Below, in pieces: positions 1 through 8,683 of a stretch of 64,000 bases of DNA. A model generated the notes under the pieces. The model did no database searches. It saw only the letters and a list, made by a program, of their open reading frames with translations, and was not told the origin of the DNA. A program made the position numbers and the translations under genes. The stretch comes from Nitrospira sp. (GTDB taxonomy: Bacteria > Nitrospirota > Nitrospiria > Nitrospirales > Nitrospiraceae), in NCBI GenBank assembly GCA_009594995.1, contig VOPR01000006.1, forward strand, positions 62,001 through 126,000. Direction: 5' to 3'. How positions within the stretch are numbered: position 1 is the stretch's first letter; each line of letters opens with the position of its first letter.

Positions 1-576
1 ATTGCGATGGAAGCCGCCTTGCGGGCGCATGGGTTTGTTGCCTCCCGTCTGGAGTTTGAGAAGCTGAACAGCCCGGCGGTTCGAGCCGCCCGCGGTTGTA
101 CGCAGGTGGCTGGGCTCCAACAGTTTCGGTTCTTACCGTTTGTGCATGCCGGTGCGGGAACCCTTGGCATCACACGGGCCTTGCACGACGCAATCCAGGG
201 CTTTGACGAAGCCATTCCCATTTGTGAGGACATCGACTACTGCATGCGAGTGCAACAGCAAGGTGTCAAGCTGGAGTTTGTGTCGGAGGCTGTGCTCCAC
301 TGTCGCCTCCGGGCCAGCAAGAAGGGCGTCTACTCGCAGGCCTCACAATATGCCGAATACGAGGTCTACCTGTATAAGAAGTATGGGGCCGGCTCTCTGT
401 GGGAATGGTGGCGCTGGCGCAAATATCTGCAGTCCTGGCGGATGTTGTTCGGGCGTCTGTCGGAATTGCTCCGCACGCCGGAAGGTAAGACGATGTTGGC
501 CTGGCGAGTGGGTCGCCTGATGGGACTGCTCAAGGGCAGTTTACGATTCGGCGCGTCTCCGGTGATGGTTGAATAG
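1..576 (+). CDS. Glycosyltransferase family 2, C-terminal part (5' end outside window)
   Basis: The reading frame is open from base 1, so the gene begins upstream; 191 residues are visible. The GT2 acceptor-side signature is present: a Gly-rich turn followed by GFDEAIPICEDIDYCMRV, where the ED pair is the usual catalytic-base region of family 2 enzymes. The N-terminal nucleotide-sugar half with the DXD motif is missing from the window. The basic, Trp-rich C-terminus (WEWWRWRKYLQSWRM) could lie against the membrane. It sits 14 bases ahead of a polysaccharide deacetylase in a cluster that ends with a Wzm/Wzt exporter, so a role in surface glycan assembly is likely. The sugar and acceptor cannot be told. 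Confidence 0.85.
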   Translation: MAMEAALRAHGFVASRLEFEKLNSPAVRAARGCTQVAGLQQFRFLPFVHAGAGTLGITRALHDAIQGFDEAIPICEDIDYCMRVQQQGVKLEFVSEAVLHCRLRASKKGVYSQASQYAEYEVYLYKKYGAGSLWEWWRWRKYLQSWRMLFGRLSELLRTPEGKTMLAWRVGRLMGLLKGSLRFGASPVMVE

Positions 577-590
577 GGGTAGGAACACGT

Positions 591-1325
591 GTGGTGAATC
601 CTAAATCGCTGCTTGCCGCCTCAGTCAGGAAGGTTCTGGGAAGCGTTACCCATGTCATTACTGCCGACCCGGTCGTAGCGCTGACGTTTGACGATGGGCC
701 GGACCCAGAAAGTACCCCCAGGGTGCTGGCGCTCCTTGAGAAGTATCAGGCGCGCGGCACCTTTTTTGTGGTGGGACATGCGGCGGCCTCATGCCCAGAC
801 CTGGTGAAACGGATTGCGGCAGGGGGGCATGCGATCGGCATCCATTCCTGGGACCACCGCGCGTTTCCCGGACTGTCGAGCGGAGAACGCCGCCGACAAA
901 TCCGGGCCTGTGAACGCGCGCTGCAACCCTATGTGAGCCGGCTCTTTCGCCCGCCGTACGGCGAACAAACCGTCTTGTCCCGTCTCGAAGCCTTCGCAAT
1001 GGGCTATGAGGTTGTGGGATGGAATCTGAACAGCGGAGACTGGCATGAGTCCCGCCCTTCGGTCATGAGTCAATATCTTCTGGACATGGTGGAGCCCGGT
1101 GCTATCGTGTTGTTACACGACACGCTGTTCGATAAGGGAATCCCTGCGCATGGTGTGGATCCGGAGCATCAGTCGTGGCCTGATCGCCAAGCCATGCTGG
1201 ACGCTCTGGAGACGGTGCTCGATCGACTGCGCGGGCGGTATCGGTTCGTGACGGTGCCGGAACTGCTGGGTGCCGGTCGGCCCAGGCGCACATTTTGGTT
1301 TAAACCGACACTCGCAGCGGCCTGA
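591..1325 (+). CDS. Polysaccharide deacetylase (NodB/CE4 domain)
   Basis: A 244-residue protein with the carbohydrate esterase 4 motifs in order: TFDDGPD (about 32-38, catalytic base and metal Asp), HSWDH (85-89, metal His pair), RPPYG (about 120) and the late LLHDT motif. The family removes N- or O-acetyl groups from glycans such as peptidoglycan, chitin-like oligomers or exopolysaccharide, with a divalent metal. No clear signal peptide is seen, so it may act in the cytoplasm or on a membrane-linked intermediate. The start is GTG at 591 (a second GTG follows) with a GGGGTAGGA-type ribosome site upstream. It is co-directional with the glycosyltransferase and export genes around it. Confidence 0.9.
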   Translation: MVNPKSLLAASVRKVLGSVTHVITADPVVALTFDDGPDPESTPRVLALLEKYQARGTFFVVGHAAASCPDLVKRIAAGGHAIGIHSWDHRAFPGLSSGERRRQIRACERALQPYVSRLFRPPYGEQTVLSRLEAFAMGYEVVGWNLNSGDWHESRPSVMSQYLLDMVEPGAIVLLHDTLFDKGIPAHGVDPEHQSWPDRQAMLDALETVLDRLRGRYRFVTVPELLGAGRPRRTFWFKPTLAAA

Positions 1326-1337
1326 GGCGCATGCGGA

Positions 1338-2183
1338 ATGACAGGATTATCGGGAGGAGCCTTGGACGCGAGTAGTGTGGCGGTGGTTGTGCCGGGGTAC
1401 AACAGGGCGGAGTTCACTGAAGACGAAGAGATTTCGTTTCGACACGCGGAGCATTATCTCGGCCGGTACGACAAATTCCTCGTGGTGCCGCAGAGCCTGG
1501 CCATTGAGCGACCGGGTTTCCATATTCAACGATTTGCCGATTCCTATTTCGGCAGCGCGATTGCGAACGCGAGGTTGATGCTCTCGCCTACCTTTTATGG
1601 CGCGTTTCGAAAATATCGTTACATTTTGATCTATCAGCTCGATGCCTTGGTGTTTTCCGATCAGTTGCTAGAGTGGTGTGCCACGGATCTGGATTATGTG
1701 GGCGCTCCCTGGTTGCAGTGTGCGGACAGCCCCTGGGTCGGTCAGCCGCGCGTGGGGAACGGTGGATTCTCATTGCGGAAGGTTCCCAGCTTTTTGCGGG
1801 TCTTGTCGTCGGATCAATATTGGATCGATCCGGAGGTGTATTGGCAGCGGATCGCCGCCGGCAAACCCTGGTATGAGCGCTGGGTCCATCTTCCGAGAAA
1901 GTGGTTCAAAAGTATCAAACGGTTAAATAACCTGCAGCGGGAAGTGGAACAGTGGCACCTGCGTCCCGATGGAACGAAAAATGAGGATCATTTTTGGTCC
2001 GACGAGGCGGTGAGATATGATCCTCAATTCAAGGTCGCGTCGTTTGATGTCGGACTCCGTTTTGCGTTTGAAGTGGTGCCCCGGCATTGTTTTGAGCTCA
2101 ATAAGCATCAGATGCCGTTCGGTTGCCACGCGTGGCCGCGATATGACCGTTCTTTTTGGGAGCCCCATCTCCTTAAATCCTAG
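1338..2183 (+). CDS. DUF5672-family protein (glycan cluster)
   Basis: A 281-residue soluble protein. The segment YRYILIYQLDALVFSDQLLE followed by WC..DLDYVGAPW is the hallmark of DUF5672 proteins, which occur in capsule and O-antigen clusters and have a glycosyltransferase-like fold with an acidic DALVF metal-type motif. The family's reaction is not established as far as I know. The sequence is rich in Trp and Tyr, as in carbohydrate-active proteins. It lies 12 bases after the deacetylase and 9 bases before the exporter permease, so it is probably translated from the same mRNA. A role as a glycosyltransferase is inference. Confidence 0.75.
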   Translation: MTGLSGGALDASSVAVVVPGYNRAEFTEDEEISFRHAEHYLGRYDKFLVVPQSLAIERPGFHIQRFADSYFGSAIANARLMLSPTFYGAFRKYRYILIYQLDALVFSDQLLEWCATDLDYVGAPWLQCADSPWVGQPRVGNGGFSLRKVPSFLRVLSSDQYWIDPEVYWQRIAAGKPWYERWVHLPRKWFKSIKRLNNLQREVEQWHLRPDGTKNEDHFWSDEAVRYDPQFKVASFDVGLRFAFEVVPRHCFELNKHQMPFGCHAWPRYDRSFWEPHLLKS

Positions 2184-2192
2184 TGAGCCTCA

Positions 2193-3083
2193 ATGAATAT
2201 GAATGAATCGGACAGGCAGAGTGTCGTGCAAATGCCGGAGGGTCTGGCGGTGCGAACCGCCCGAACCCCGACGGTTCAGATTCGTCCCAGCCGGGGGCTG
2301 TTTCATCTCGACCTGCGTTCTGTCTGGCTCTATCGGGAGCTGCTGGTGTTTTTGGTCTGGCGGGATACGAAGGTGCGGTACAAGCAGGCGGTCATCGGAG
2401 CCGGATGGGCGGTCTTCCAACCGTTGATTTCCATGCTCCTGTTTACGGCGATTTTCAGTTATCTGGCCAAGCTGCCGTCGGATGGGGTGCCCTATCCGTT
2501 ATTCGCGTATGCGGGATTGTTGCCGTGGAATTTTATTGCGCAAGCGACCAGCCGAAGCGGCACCAGCCTGGTGGGGGAATCACATCTCATCAGCAAAGTG
2601 TACTTCCCGCGACTGATTATCCCGCTCGCGGCTGCGTCTGCACCGGCGGTCGATTTAGTCTGCGCATTGGTGATGATGATTCCGCTCATGCTCTGGTTCG
2701 GTATCACGCCAGGATGGCAAATTCTGTTGTTCCCGATTTTCGTCGTCATCGCGCTACTCGCGGCCCTGGCTGTGAGCCTCTGGTTTTCAGCCTTACACGT
2801 AAAATTTCGTGACGTCGGGCATATCATCCCCTTTTTCGTGCAGTTCTGGATGTTCGCCTCCCCGGTGGTGTACCCCGTGAGTCTCATTCCGGAAAAATGG
2901 CGTGCGCTATACAGCCTGAATCCGGTCGTGGGGGTTGTGGAGGGATTCCGGTGGACATTGTTGGGACAACATGCCCCGTCATTGGCGACCATCCTTCCCA
3001 GCATTTGCATTGTCCTCGTTCTGTTTGTGAGTGGAGTCGTCTATTTTAAACGTATGGAGCGCACCTTTGCGGATGTGATCTAA
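2193..3083 (+). CDS. ABC-2 type polysaccharide exporter permease (Wzm-like)
   Basis: A 296-residue integral membrane protein with about six hydrophobic segments and the ABC-2/Wzm pattern: an N-terminal amphipathic stretch (LLVFLVWRDTKVRYKQ), the motif GAGWAVFQPLISMLLFT, and a late helix with FWMFASPVVYPVSLIPEKW. With the ATPase directly downstream it should form the inner-membrane channel exporting a lipid-linked O-antigen or capsule chain. Its stop codon TAA ends one base before the ATG of the ATPase gene, which argues for translational coupling. Two nearby Met codons (2193 and 2199) are possible starts; the first is used here. Confidence 0.9.
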   Translation: MNMNESDRQSVVQMPEGLAVRTARTPTVQIRPSRGLFHLDLRSVWLYRELLVFLVWRDTKVRYKQAVIGAGWAVFQPLISMLLFTAIFSYLAKLPSDGVPYPLFAYAGLLPWNFIAQATSRSGTSLVGESHLISKVYFPRLIIPLAAASAPAVDLVCALVMMIPLMLWFGITPGWQILLFPIFVVIALLAALAVSLWFSALHVKFRDVGHIIPFFVQFWMFASPVVYPVSLIPEKWRALYSLNPVVGVVEGFRWTLLGQHAPSLATILPSICIVLVLFVSGVVYFKRMERTFADVI

Positions 3084-4346
3084 ATGGGTGACATCGCAAT
3101 TTCCGCACGACATGTGAGTAAAGAGTACGTCATTGCGGCGGTCAGCCATGACACGTTGCGGGACCGGATCGCCCATGCCTGCCGATCCATCCTGGGGCAA
3201 GGCGGCGCCAAGAGTGAGGGGGCGCCCCGCGCGTTTCAAGCGTTGAACGATGTGTCGTTCGATGTCGCAGAAGGCGAAGTGTTGGGCGTAATCGGGCACA
3301 ACGGAGCCGGAAAAAGCACTCTGTTGAAAATTCTGTCCCGTATCACGGAGCCGAGCCGCGGCGAAGTGGACCTCTACGGACGTGTCACGTCCTTACTGGA
3401 GGTCGGGACGGGGTTTCATGCCGAACTCACCGGGCGGGAAAACGTGTACCTCAATGCAGCCATGCTGGGCATGCGCAAAGTAGATATCGACAAGCGATTC
3501 GAGGCGATCGTCGAGTTCTCCGGCACGCAGCAATTTATCGATACCCCCGTCAAACGGTATTCGAGCGGCATGTACGTGCGACTGGCCTTTTCCGTGGCCG
3601 CGCATCTGGATCCTGAAATCCTGATCGTTGACGAGGTCCTGTCGGTCGGCGACGGAGCCTTTCAGAAGAAGTGTTTGGGGAAAATGGACGAGGTGCGGCG
3701 GGATGGACGTACCGTCATTCTCGTCAGTCACGACTTGCCGGTGGTGGCCAGTCTCTGTCAGCGGGCGATTTTGTTACGCCAGGGACGTGTCGTGGGAGAC
3801 GGGCGGCCGCAGCAAATTATCGAACAATATATGAGCGAAGCGTTCACGGGAGCCGGGACGTCCTTAGCGGATCGCACAGATCGCTATACCAAGGGCGAGC
3901 TGATGGTGCAGGCGATCACCTTCCTCGACGAAAAGCTGAATCCCGTGCAGCCGGCCACCTCCGGGCAGCATCTCGTCATTCGCGTCCACTACCAGTGCCA
4001 TACCAGAAAAGTGTTCAAGGATATGCGGGTCATGATTGTCGTCAATCGTGATGAGCGTACTTCCTGCATTTTCTCCACGGATCTTGTGAGTCAAACGCCG
4101 CTGGATTTGGAAGGCAGCGGCTATGTGGATTTTCACGTCCCGCATTTGCCGTTGTGCGGCGGACGATACTTCCTTCACGCCGCCATTGAAAACAACACGG
4201 TGACGCAAGACTGGGTGCAGTACGCGGCCGAGTTGCAGGTGTTGGACGGGGACTATTATGGAACCGGCCGTATGTACCCGCATGACGGGTGGCGTGGAAA
4301 GGGCATGTTCGTCGACCACAGTTGGCGAGTTGAGAGAACGTCCTGA
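3084..4346 (+). CDS. ABC polysaccharide exporter ATPase with Wzt C-terminal domain
   Basis: A 420-residue protein. Residues 1-255 form the ABC ATPase: Walker A GHNGAGKST (71-79), signature YSSGMYVRLAF (about 157) and Walker B ILIVDEVLSVGD (about 175). An extra segment before Walker A (about 20-50) is usual in Wzt/TagH proteins. Residues about 270-415 are a beta-rich domain like Wzt_C, which in characterised exporters recognises the non-reducing end cap of the glycan. This suggests export of a capped O-antigen-type chain and fits the upstream deacetylase and glycosyltransferase genes. It starts immediately after the permease stop. The 140 bases downstream carry only a weak inverted repeat (CGCCTGC/GCAGGCG near 4384-4409). 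Confidence 0.9.
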   Translation: MGDIAISARHVSKEYVIAAVSHDTLRDRIAHACRSILGQGGAKSEGAPRAFQALNDVSFDVAEGEVLGVIGHNGAGKSTLLKILSRITEPSRGEVDLYGRVTSLLEVGTGFHAELTGRENVYLNAAMLGMRKVDIDKRFEAIVEFSGTQQFIDTPVKRYSSGMYVRLAFSVAAHLDPEILIVDEVLSVGDGAFQKKCLGKMDEVRRDGRTVILVSHDLPVVASLCQRAILLRQGRVVGDGRPQQIIEQYMSEAFTGAGTSLADRTDRYTKGELMVQAITFLDEKLNPVQPATSGQHLVIRVHYQCHTRKVFKDMRVMIVVNRDERTSCIFSTDLVSQTPLDLEGSGYVDFHVPHLPLCGGRYFLHAAIENNTVTQDWVQYAAELQVLDGDYYGTGRMYPHDGWRGKGMFVDHSWRVERTS

Positions 4347-4487
4347 AAATCATCAGATAGTCCAGCCGCTGTTTCTTCTGCCACGCCTGCCTTGATTTCG
4401 TCAGCAGGCGGGGCGTCCTCCTTCCCGTGACCCCAAGTCATTTCATCTACTTAGTGTGCGCGGTACAGGCAAAGCCCTTCACCAGGC

Positions 4488-7400
4488 ATGTCGTTTCCGC
4501 CATACTATTCAAATAGGGCCATAGTAGGGCCGATTGCCAGGGGTTTACGTCATCTGCTAAGGGGGGTATCTTACGGTGTTTTCCGACAACCGAGTTGCGG
4601 ATGGGTCTTTCGTGTTCTGTCGGGAGGGGACGACGCCAGAATGTTTGCCACCATCTTCCTGGTGACCGCCGGAGTCTTTGTCCTGGATGTGGCGATCCCG
4701 CTCGGTCATGTCATCTGGCTGCTCTACCTGCTTCCACTCTGGCTGAGTTCACGTCTCGGTTCTTCTACGGCTCCGGTGCGGCATGCCTCGCTCTGCACGA
4801 TTCTCCTCGGCGCGGGATTCTGGCTTGCCCCTCCCGGCGCGGATCTTAGAACGGCGATCTTCAATCGTATCCTTGGCGTAGCTTTGCTCTGGGGGGCGGC
4901 CTATCTGCTGGCGCAACGGCGTGAGGCGGAGGCCGCGCTCCGTTCAGCCAATAGCAGTTTGGAATTGCGTGTGGCGGAGCAGACGCAGGATTTGGTGGCG
5001 GTCAACAATCGTCTGACGAAGCAATTGACCGAACAGCGGGAGGTCGAGACGGCCTTGCGCGAAAGTCGTGAACGGTTTGAGTTGGCGGCGGAAGGCGCGG
5101 ATGTGGGGGTGTGGGAATGGGACTTGAGAACCAGGTCGGCCTATTATTCCCCGCGTTGGAAAGCTCAGCTCGGTTGTGTCGAGTCGGACATTGGTCACAC
5201 GATGGCCGAGTGGGAGGCGCGGCTTCACCCAGAGGAACGATCGCAAGTTCTGGCGACGGTGCTGCTCTTCCAGCAGGGGTACACCAGGCAATATCGCCTG
5301 GACCATCGGCTTCGGCATCAGGATGGGTCCTATCGCTGGATTTCTGCGTTGGGCTCCGGCGTATGCGATGACGAGGGCCGGATGATTCGGATGTCGGGGA
5401 TCCATCTGGACGTCACGGCGAGAAAACTGGCCGAGGAGGAGAAGAGAGAAAGCGACCGGCGTTATCGTGACCTCGTCGAGCAAGCCGGCGATATCATCTA
5501 CCGCACCGATGCCGCCGGCCGGTTTACCTACTGCAACCCGACTTCGTTGCGGATTCTCGGTTATCTTCCGGAAGAATTGCTCGGACGACATTACCTGGAG
5601 ATTATTCAGCCTGAGTATCGTCCCCAAGCCGAGCGGTTCTATGGCCGGCAGTTTATCCGCAAGATGCTCCGAACCGTGTATGAGGTGCCGGTGGTCACGA
5701 AAGACGGTCGCGACGTGTGGCTGGGGCAACATACGCAATTGATCCTGGATGGGGACGCCGTTAGCGGGTTTCAAGTTGTGGCCCGTGATATCACCGAGCG
5801 GAAGCGGGTGGAGCAGGCCCTGAGGGAGAGCGAAGAACGCTTCTCCAAGGCCTTTCATAGCAGTCCTGCCGGAATGGCTATCAGCCGGCTTGCAGATGGG
5901 CGGGTCCTCGACGTCAACGATGCCTTTGTGCGCGTGTCGGGATTTTCTCGCGAAGAGCTGATCGGGATGTCCTCACTCGATATCGGCATTTGGGTCAATC
6001 CCGATGACCGGCGCCAATTGGCTGAGACGTTGCAGCGGGACGGTTTCCTCCGGCATCTGGAAAAGGAATTTCGCACCAAGTCAGGCGACGTGCGGCACGG
6101 CCTCTTCAATGTTGAGCCGGTCTGCATCGGGCAAGAGAACTATGTCCTCACGCTGGTCTTGGATATTACCAGGCGTACAGAGGCGGAAGCGGCGTTGCGT
6201 CGCAGTCAATCGGTACTTCAGGCCCATCAACATGCGCTGATGCGATTGACGAAAAGTCAGCATATCGGATCAGGGGATTGGCAGTCGGCGCTGGAGGAGC
6301 TGATGCAAACGTCGGCGGTGGCGCTCACGGTTGATCGGGCCAGTGTCTGGTTGTTGGACCGGAGCGGGGCCGTGCTGGAATGTGCGGAGCTCTATGAGCG
6401 AGCCCAGACCCGGCACTCGCGCGGGCAGCGTCTGAATGTGGCGCAATATCCGCGGTATTTTGCCGAACTGCTTCAGGAGCAAGTGGTCGATGCCCACGAT
6501 GTGGCCGGCGATCCGCGTACCTCGGAGCTGATGCAGCCCTATCTCCAGGTCTTGGGAATCGCCTCCTTATTGGATATACCGATATTTTTTGCCGGCCGCT
6601 TGGCCGGGGTCGTCTGTCATGAACGCATTGGAGTACCGCGCACATGGACCAATGAGGATGTTCAGTTTGCCACGTCCATCGGGAATCTGGTGACCCTGGC
6701 CTATGAGGCGAAACAGCGGCAGGAGGCCGAAAAAGCCCTGGTGACGGCGAAGGAAGCGGCGGAGTTCGCGAATCGGGCGAAAAGTGATTTCCTGGCGACC
6801 ATGAGCCATGAGATCCGGACGCCTATGAATGCGATTGTCGGCATGGCGGATCTGTTGTCGGAAACGCCGCTGAATGAGGACCAACGGGAATACGTACAAA
6901 TTTTTCGAGACGCCGGCAGTAATCTGTTAAGCCTGATCAATGATGTGCTCGACCTCTCCAAGATCGAAGCTGGCCACCTCGATCTGGATATTACGGACTT
7001 CGATCTCAACGACCTGGTCCAGCGGGCTGCTGAGCTGGTTGCGGTTCGCGCCAGCGAGAAAAATCTGGAGTTGGCGTACCAGATCCAGCCGGATGTGCCA
7101 ACATCGCTCGTGGGCGACCCGAATCGGCTTCGTCAGGTCCTGCTGAACCTGTTGGGGAATGCCATCAAGTTCACGGATCAGGGGGAAGTTGTGCTGCGCA
7201 TAGAGTGTGATCCGAAGGCTGAGGGCCCCGGCAATCTCCTCTTCACCGTCCGGGATACCGGGATTGGAATTCCCGCGGACAAATTAACCGCCATCTTCGA
7301 ACGATTTACACAGGTCGATTCGTCGATGACGCGCCCGTATAGCGGGACCGGTCTCGGCCTGACGATCTCACGGCGTCTGGTTGAACGGATGGGCGGCCGG

Positions 7401-8669
7401 ATGTGGGTGGATAGTGAACTGGGCCGGGGCAGCACCTTCAGCTTCACCGCCAAGTTTGCCGCACATGTGCAGCCGGTCCCGGCGGTCCCTCCCGCTCAAT
7501 GGGAGCAACTCGCCGGTTTGCGAACCTTGATCATCGATGATAATGCGACGAACCGCCTGATTGTGCGGGAAACATTAGCGGGTTGGGGTATCCCGGCGGC
7601 GGAGGCCCCGGGAGGTGAGGAGGCGTTGGTGGAACTGCACCGTGCGCTCCAGGCCGGGGTGCCCTATCGACTGGTGATTCTCGACGTGCGCATGCCGAAA
7701 CTCAGCGGGTGGCAGGTCGCCGAGAAACTCGCGCGGTTGCCCGGTCTTGCCGGCGTAGCGATCATCATGCTGACATCGGAACGGCGGGCCGGAGACCAGG
7801 CGCGCGCCCGCGAATGCGGGGTGGTTCGGTATCTCACGAAGCCCTTCCGGCGCTCGGATTTGTTCAATGCCATGATGTCGGTGATCGGTAAAGCGGCGCT
7901 GGAACGGAACAGCGAAGGCGTCGCTCAGGCTCAGCCGGAGCATTCCACGGAGGAAAGATCCGGTCTGAAGATCCTGCTGGCCGAAGATTTTGTCGATAAC
8001 CGGCGCATGATGGAGTTTTATTTTAAGACGACGCCCCACCGGGTTGAGACGGCGGCCAACGGACAGATTGCGGTCGATATGTTCATGCGCGGCTCCTACG
8101 ATCTCGTCTTGATGGACATTCAGATGCCCGTGATGGACGGGTATGCAGCGACAAAGGCGATCCGTGCGTTGGAAAAAGAGCAGGGCCGCAGTCCGGTGCC
8201 GATTCTGGCGCTGACCGCCAATGCGTTGCAAAGCGAAGTGCAGCGCAGTCTTGAGGCGGGCTGCACGGCGCATCTTACGAAACCCATCCGCAAGGCCCGA
8301 TTGCTGGAAGCGATCCATCTGTATTTTCAGACCGCAGCACATTCGGGGGAACCGGCGACTGACCTCCCGATGGAACCGGTTGTGCTGAAGGTCAGCGGAG
8401 AGTTCGAATCACTCATGCCGGGGTTTCTGGAACATCGACGCCAAGAAGTCATCCAGATCACGGAGGCGTTGAATCGGGAGGATTTCGATGTGATTCGAGA
8501 GATCGGTCATGGCCTGAAGGGTGCCGGGGGAACCTACGGCATCGAGGCAATCAGTGCCTATGGGCGGTCGATGGAGACGGCGGCCGCGCAGAAGGATAGC
8601 TCTGCGGTACGCGAGGTGCTGGGGGCGTTTGGTCGGTTTCTGGATCGCCTGCAATTGGTCTACGTGTGA
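4488..8669 (+). CDS. Hybrid sensor histidine kinase: 4 TM, 3 PAS, GAF, HisKA, HATPase, 2 REC, Hpt
   Basis: A 1393-residue phosphorelay protein. Residues about 50-145 hold four hydrophobic segments, followed by a coiled coil to about 185. Three PAS/PAC units cover about 190-570, and a GAF domain covers about 575-745. The kinase core has H774 in MSHEIRTP, an N-box near LLNLLGNAIKF, and DTGIGI and GTGLGL ATP-lid motifs. Two receivers follow, with likely phospho-acceptors D1066 (LDVRMP) and D1210 (MDIQMP), then an Hpt domain with H1341 (GHGLKG). The route is therefore probably H774 to D1066/D1210 to H1341 to the next protein. The next gene, an NtrC-type regulator starting 14 bases later, is the obvious partner. 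The stimulus cannot be read from the sequence; PAS and GAF suggest redox, oxygen or a small ligand. Confidence 0.93.
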   Translation: MSFPPYYSNRAIVGPIARGLRHLLRGVSYGVFRQPSCGWVFRVLSGGDDARMFATIFLVTAGVFVLDVAIPLGHVIWLLYLLPLWLSSRLGSSTAPVRHASLCTILLGAGFWLAPPGADLRTAIFNRILGVALLWGAAYLLAQRREAEAALRSANSSLELRVAEQTQDLVAVNNRLTKQLTEQREVETALRESRERFELAAEGADVGVWEWDLRTRSAYYSPRWKAQLGCVESDIGHTMAEWEARLHPEERSQVLATVLLFQQGYTRQYRLDHRLRHQDGSYRWISALGSGVCDDEGRMIRMSGIHLDVTARKLAEEEKRESDRRYRDLVEQAGDIIYRTDAAGRFTYCNPTSLRILGYLPEELLGRHYLEIIQPEYRPQAERFYGRQFIRKMLRTVYEVPVVTKDGRDVWLGQHTQLILDGDAVSGFQVVARDITERKRVEQALRESEERFSKAFHSSPAGMAISRLADGRVLDVNDAFVRVSGFSREELIGMSSLDIGIWVNPDDRRQLAETLQRDGFLRHLEKEFRTKSGDVRHGLFNVEPVCIGQENYVLTLVLDITRRTEAEAALRRSQSVLQAHQHALMRLTKSQHIGSGDWQSALEELMQTSAVALTVDRASVWLLDRSGAVLECAELYERAQTRHSRGQRLNVAQYPRYFAELLQEQVVDAHDVAGDPRTSELMQPYLQVLGIASLLDIPIFFAGRLAGVVCHERIGVPRTWTNEDVQFATSIGNLVTLAYEAKQRQEAEKALVTAKEAAEFANRAKSDFLATMSHEIRTPMNAIVGMADLLSETPLNEDQREYVQIFRDAGSNLLSLINDVLDLSKIEAGHLDLDITDFDLNDLVQRAAELVAVRASEKNLELAYQIQPDVPTSLVGDPNRLRQVLLNLLGNAIKFTDQGEVVLRIECDPKAEGPGNLLFTVRDTGIGIPADKLTAIFERFTQVDSSMTRPYSGTGLGLTISRRLVERMGGRMWVDSELGRGSTFSFTAKFAAHVQPVPAVPPAQWEQLAGLRTLIIDDNATNRLIVRETLAGWGIPAAEAPGGEEALVELHRALQAGVPYRLVILDVRMPKLSGWQVAEKLARLPGLAGVAIIMLTSERRAGDQARARECGVVRYLTKPFRRSDLFNAMMSVIGKAALERNSEGVAQAQPEHSTEERSGLKILLAEDFVDNRRMMEFYFKTTPHRVETAANGQIAVDMFMRGSYDLVLMDIQMPVMDGYAATKAIRALEKEQGRSPVPILALTANALQSEVQRSLEAGCTAHLTKPIRKARLLEAIHLYFQTAAHSGEPATDLPMEPVVLKVSGEFESLMPGFLEHRRQEVIQITEALNREDFDVIREIGHGLKGAGGTYGIEAISAYGRSMETAAAQKDSSAVREVLGAFGRFLDRLQLVYV

Positions 8670-8683
8670 GGGAGCGTATGGGT

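Noticed and set aside
4944..5858. Long open frame of 304 codons on the minus strand inside the hybrid kinase gene
   Set aside because: It is antisense to PAS-encoding sequence; the product lacks recognisable motifs and the plus-strand frame is clearly the gene. High GC produces long antisense frames.
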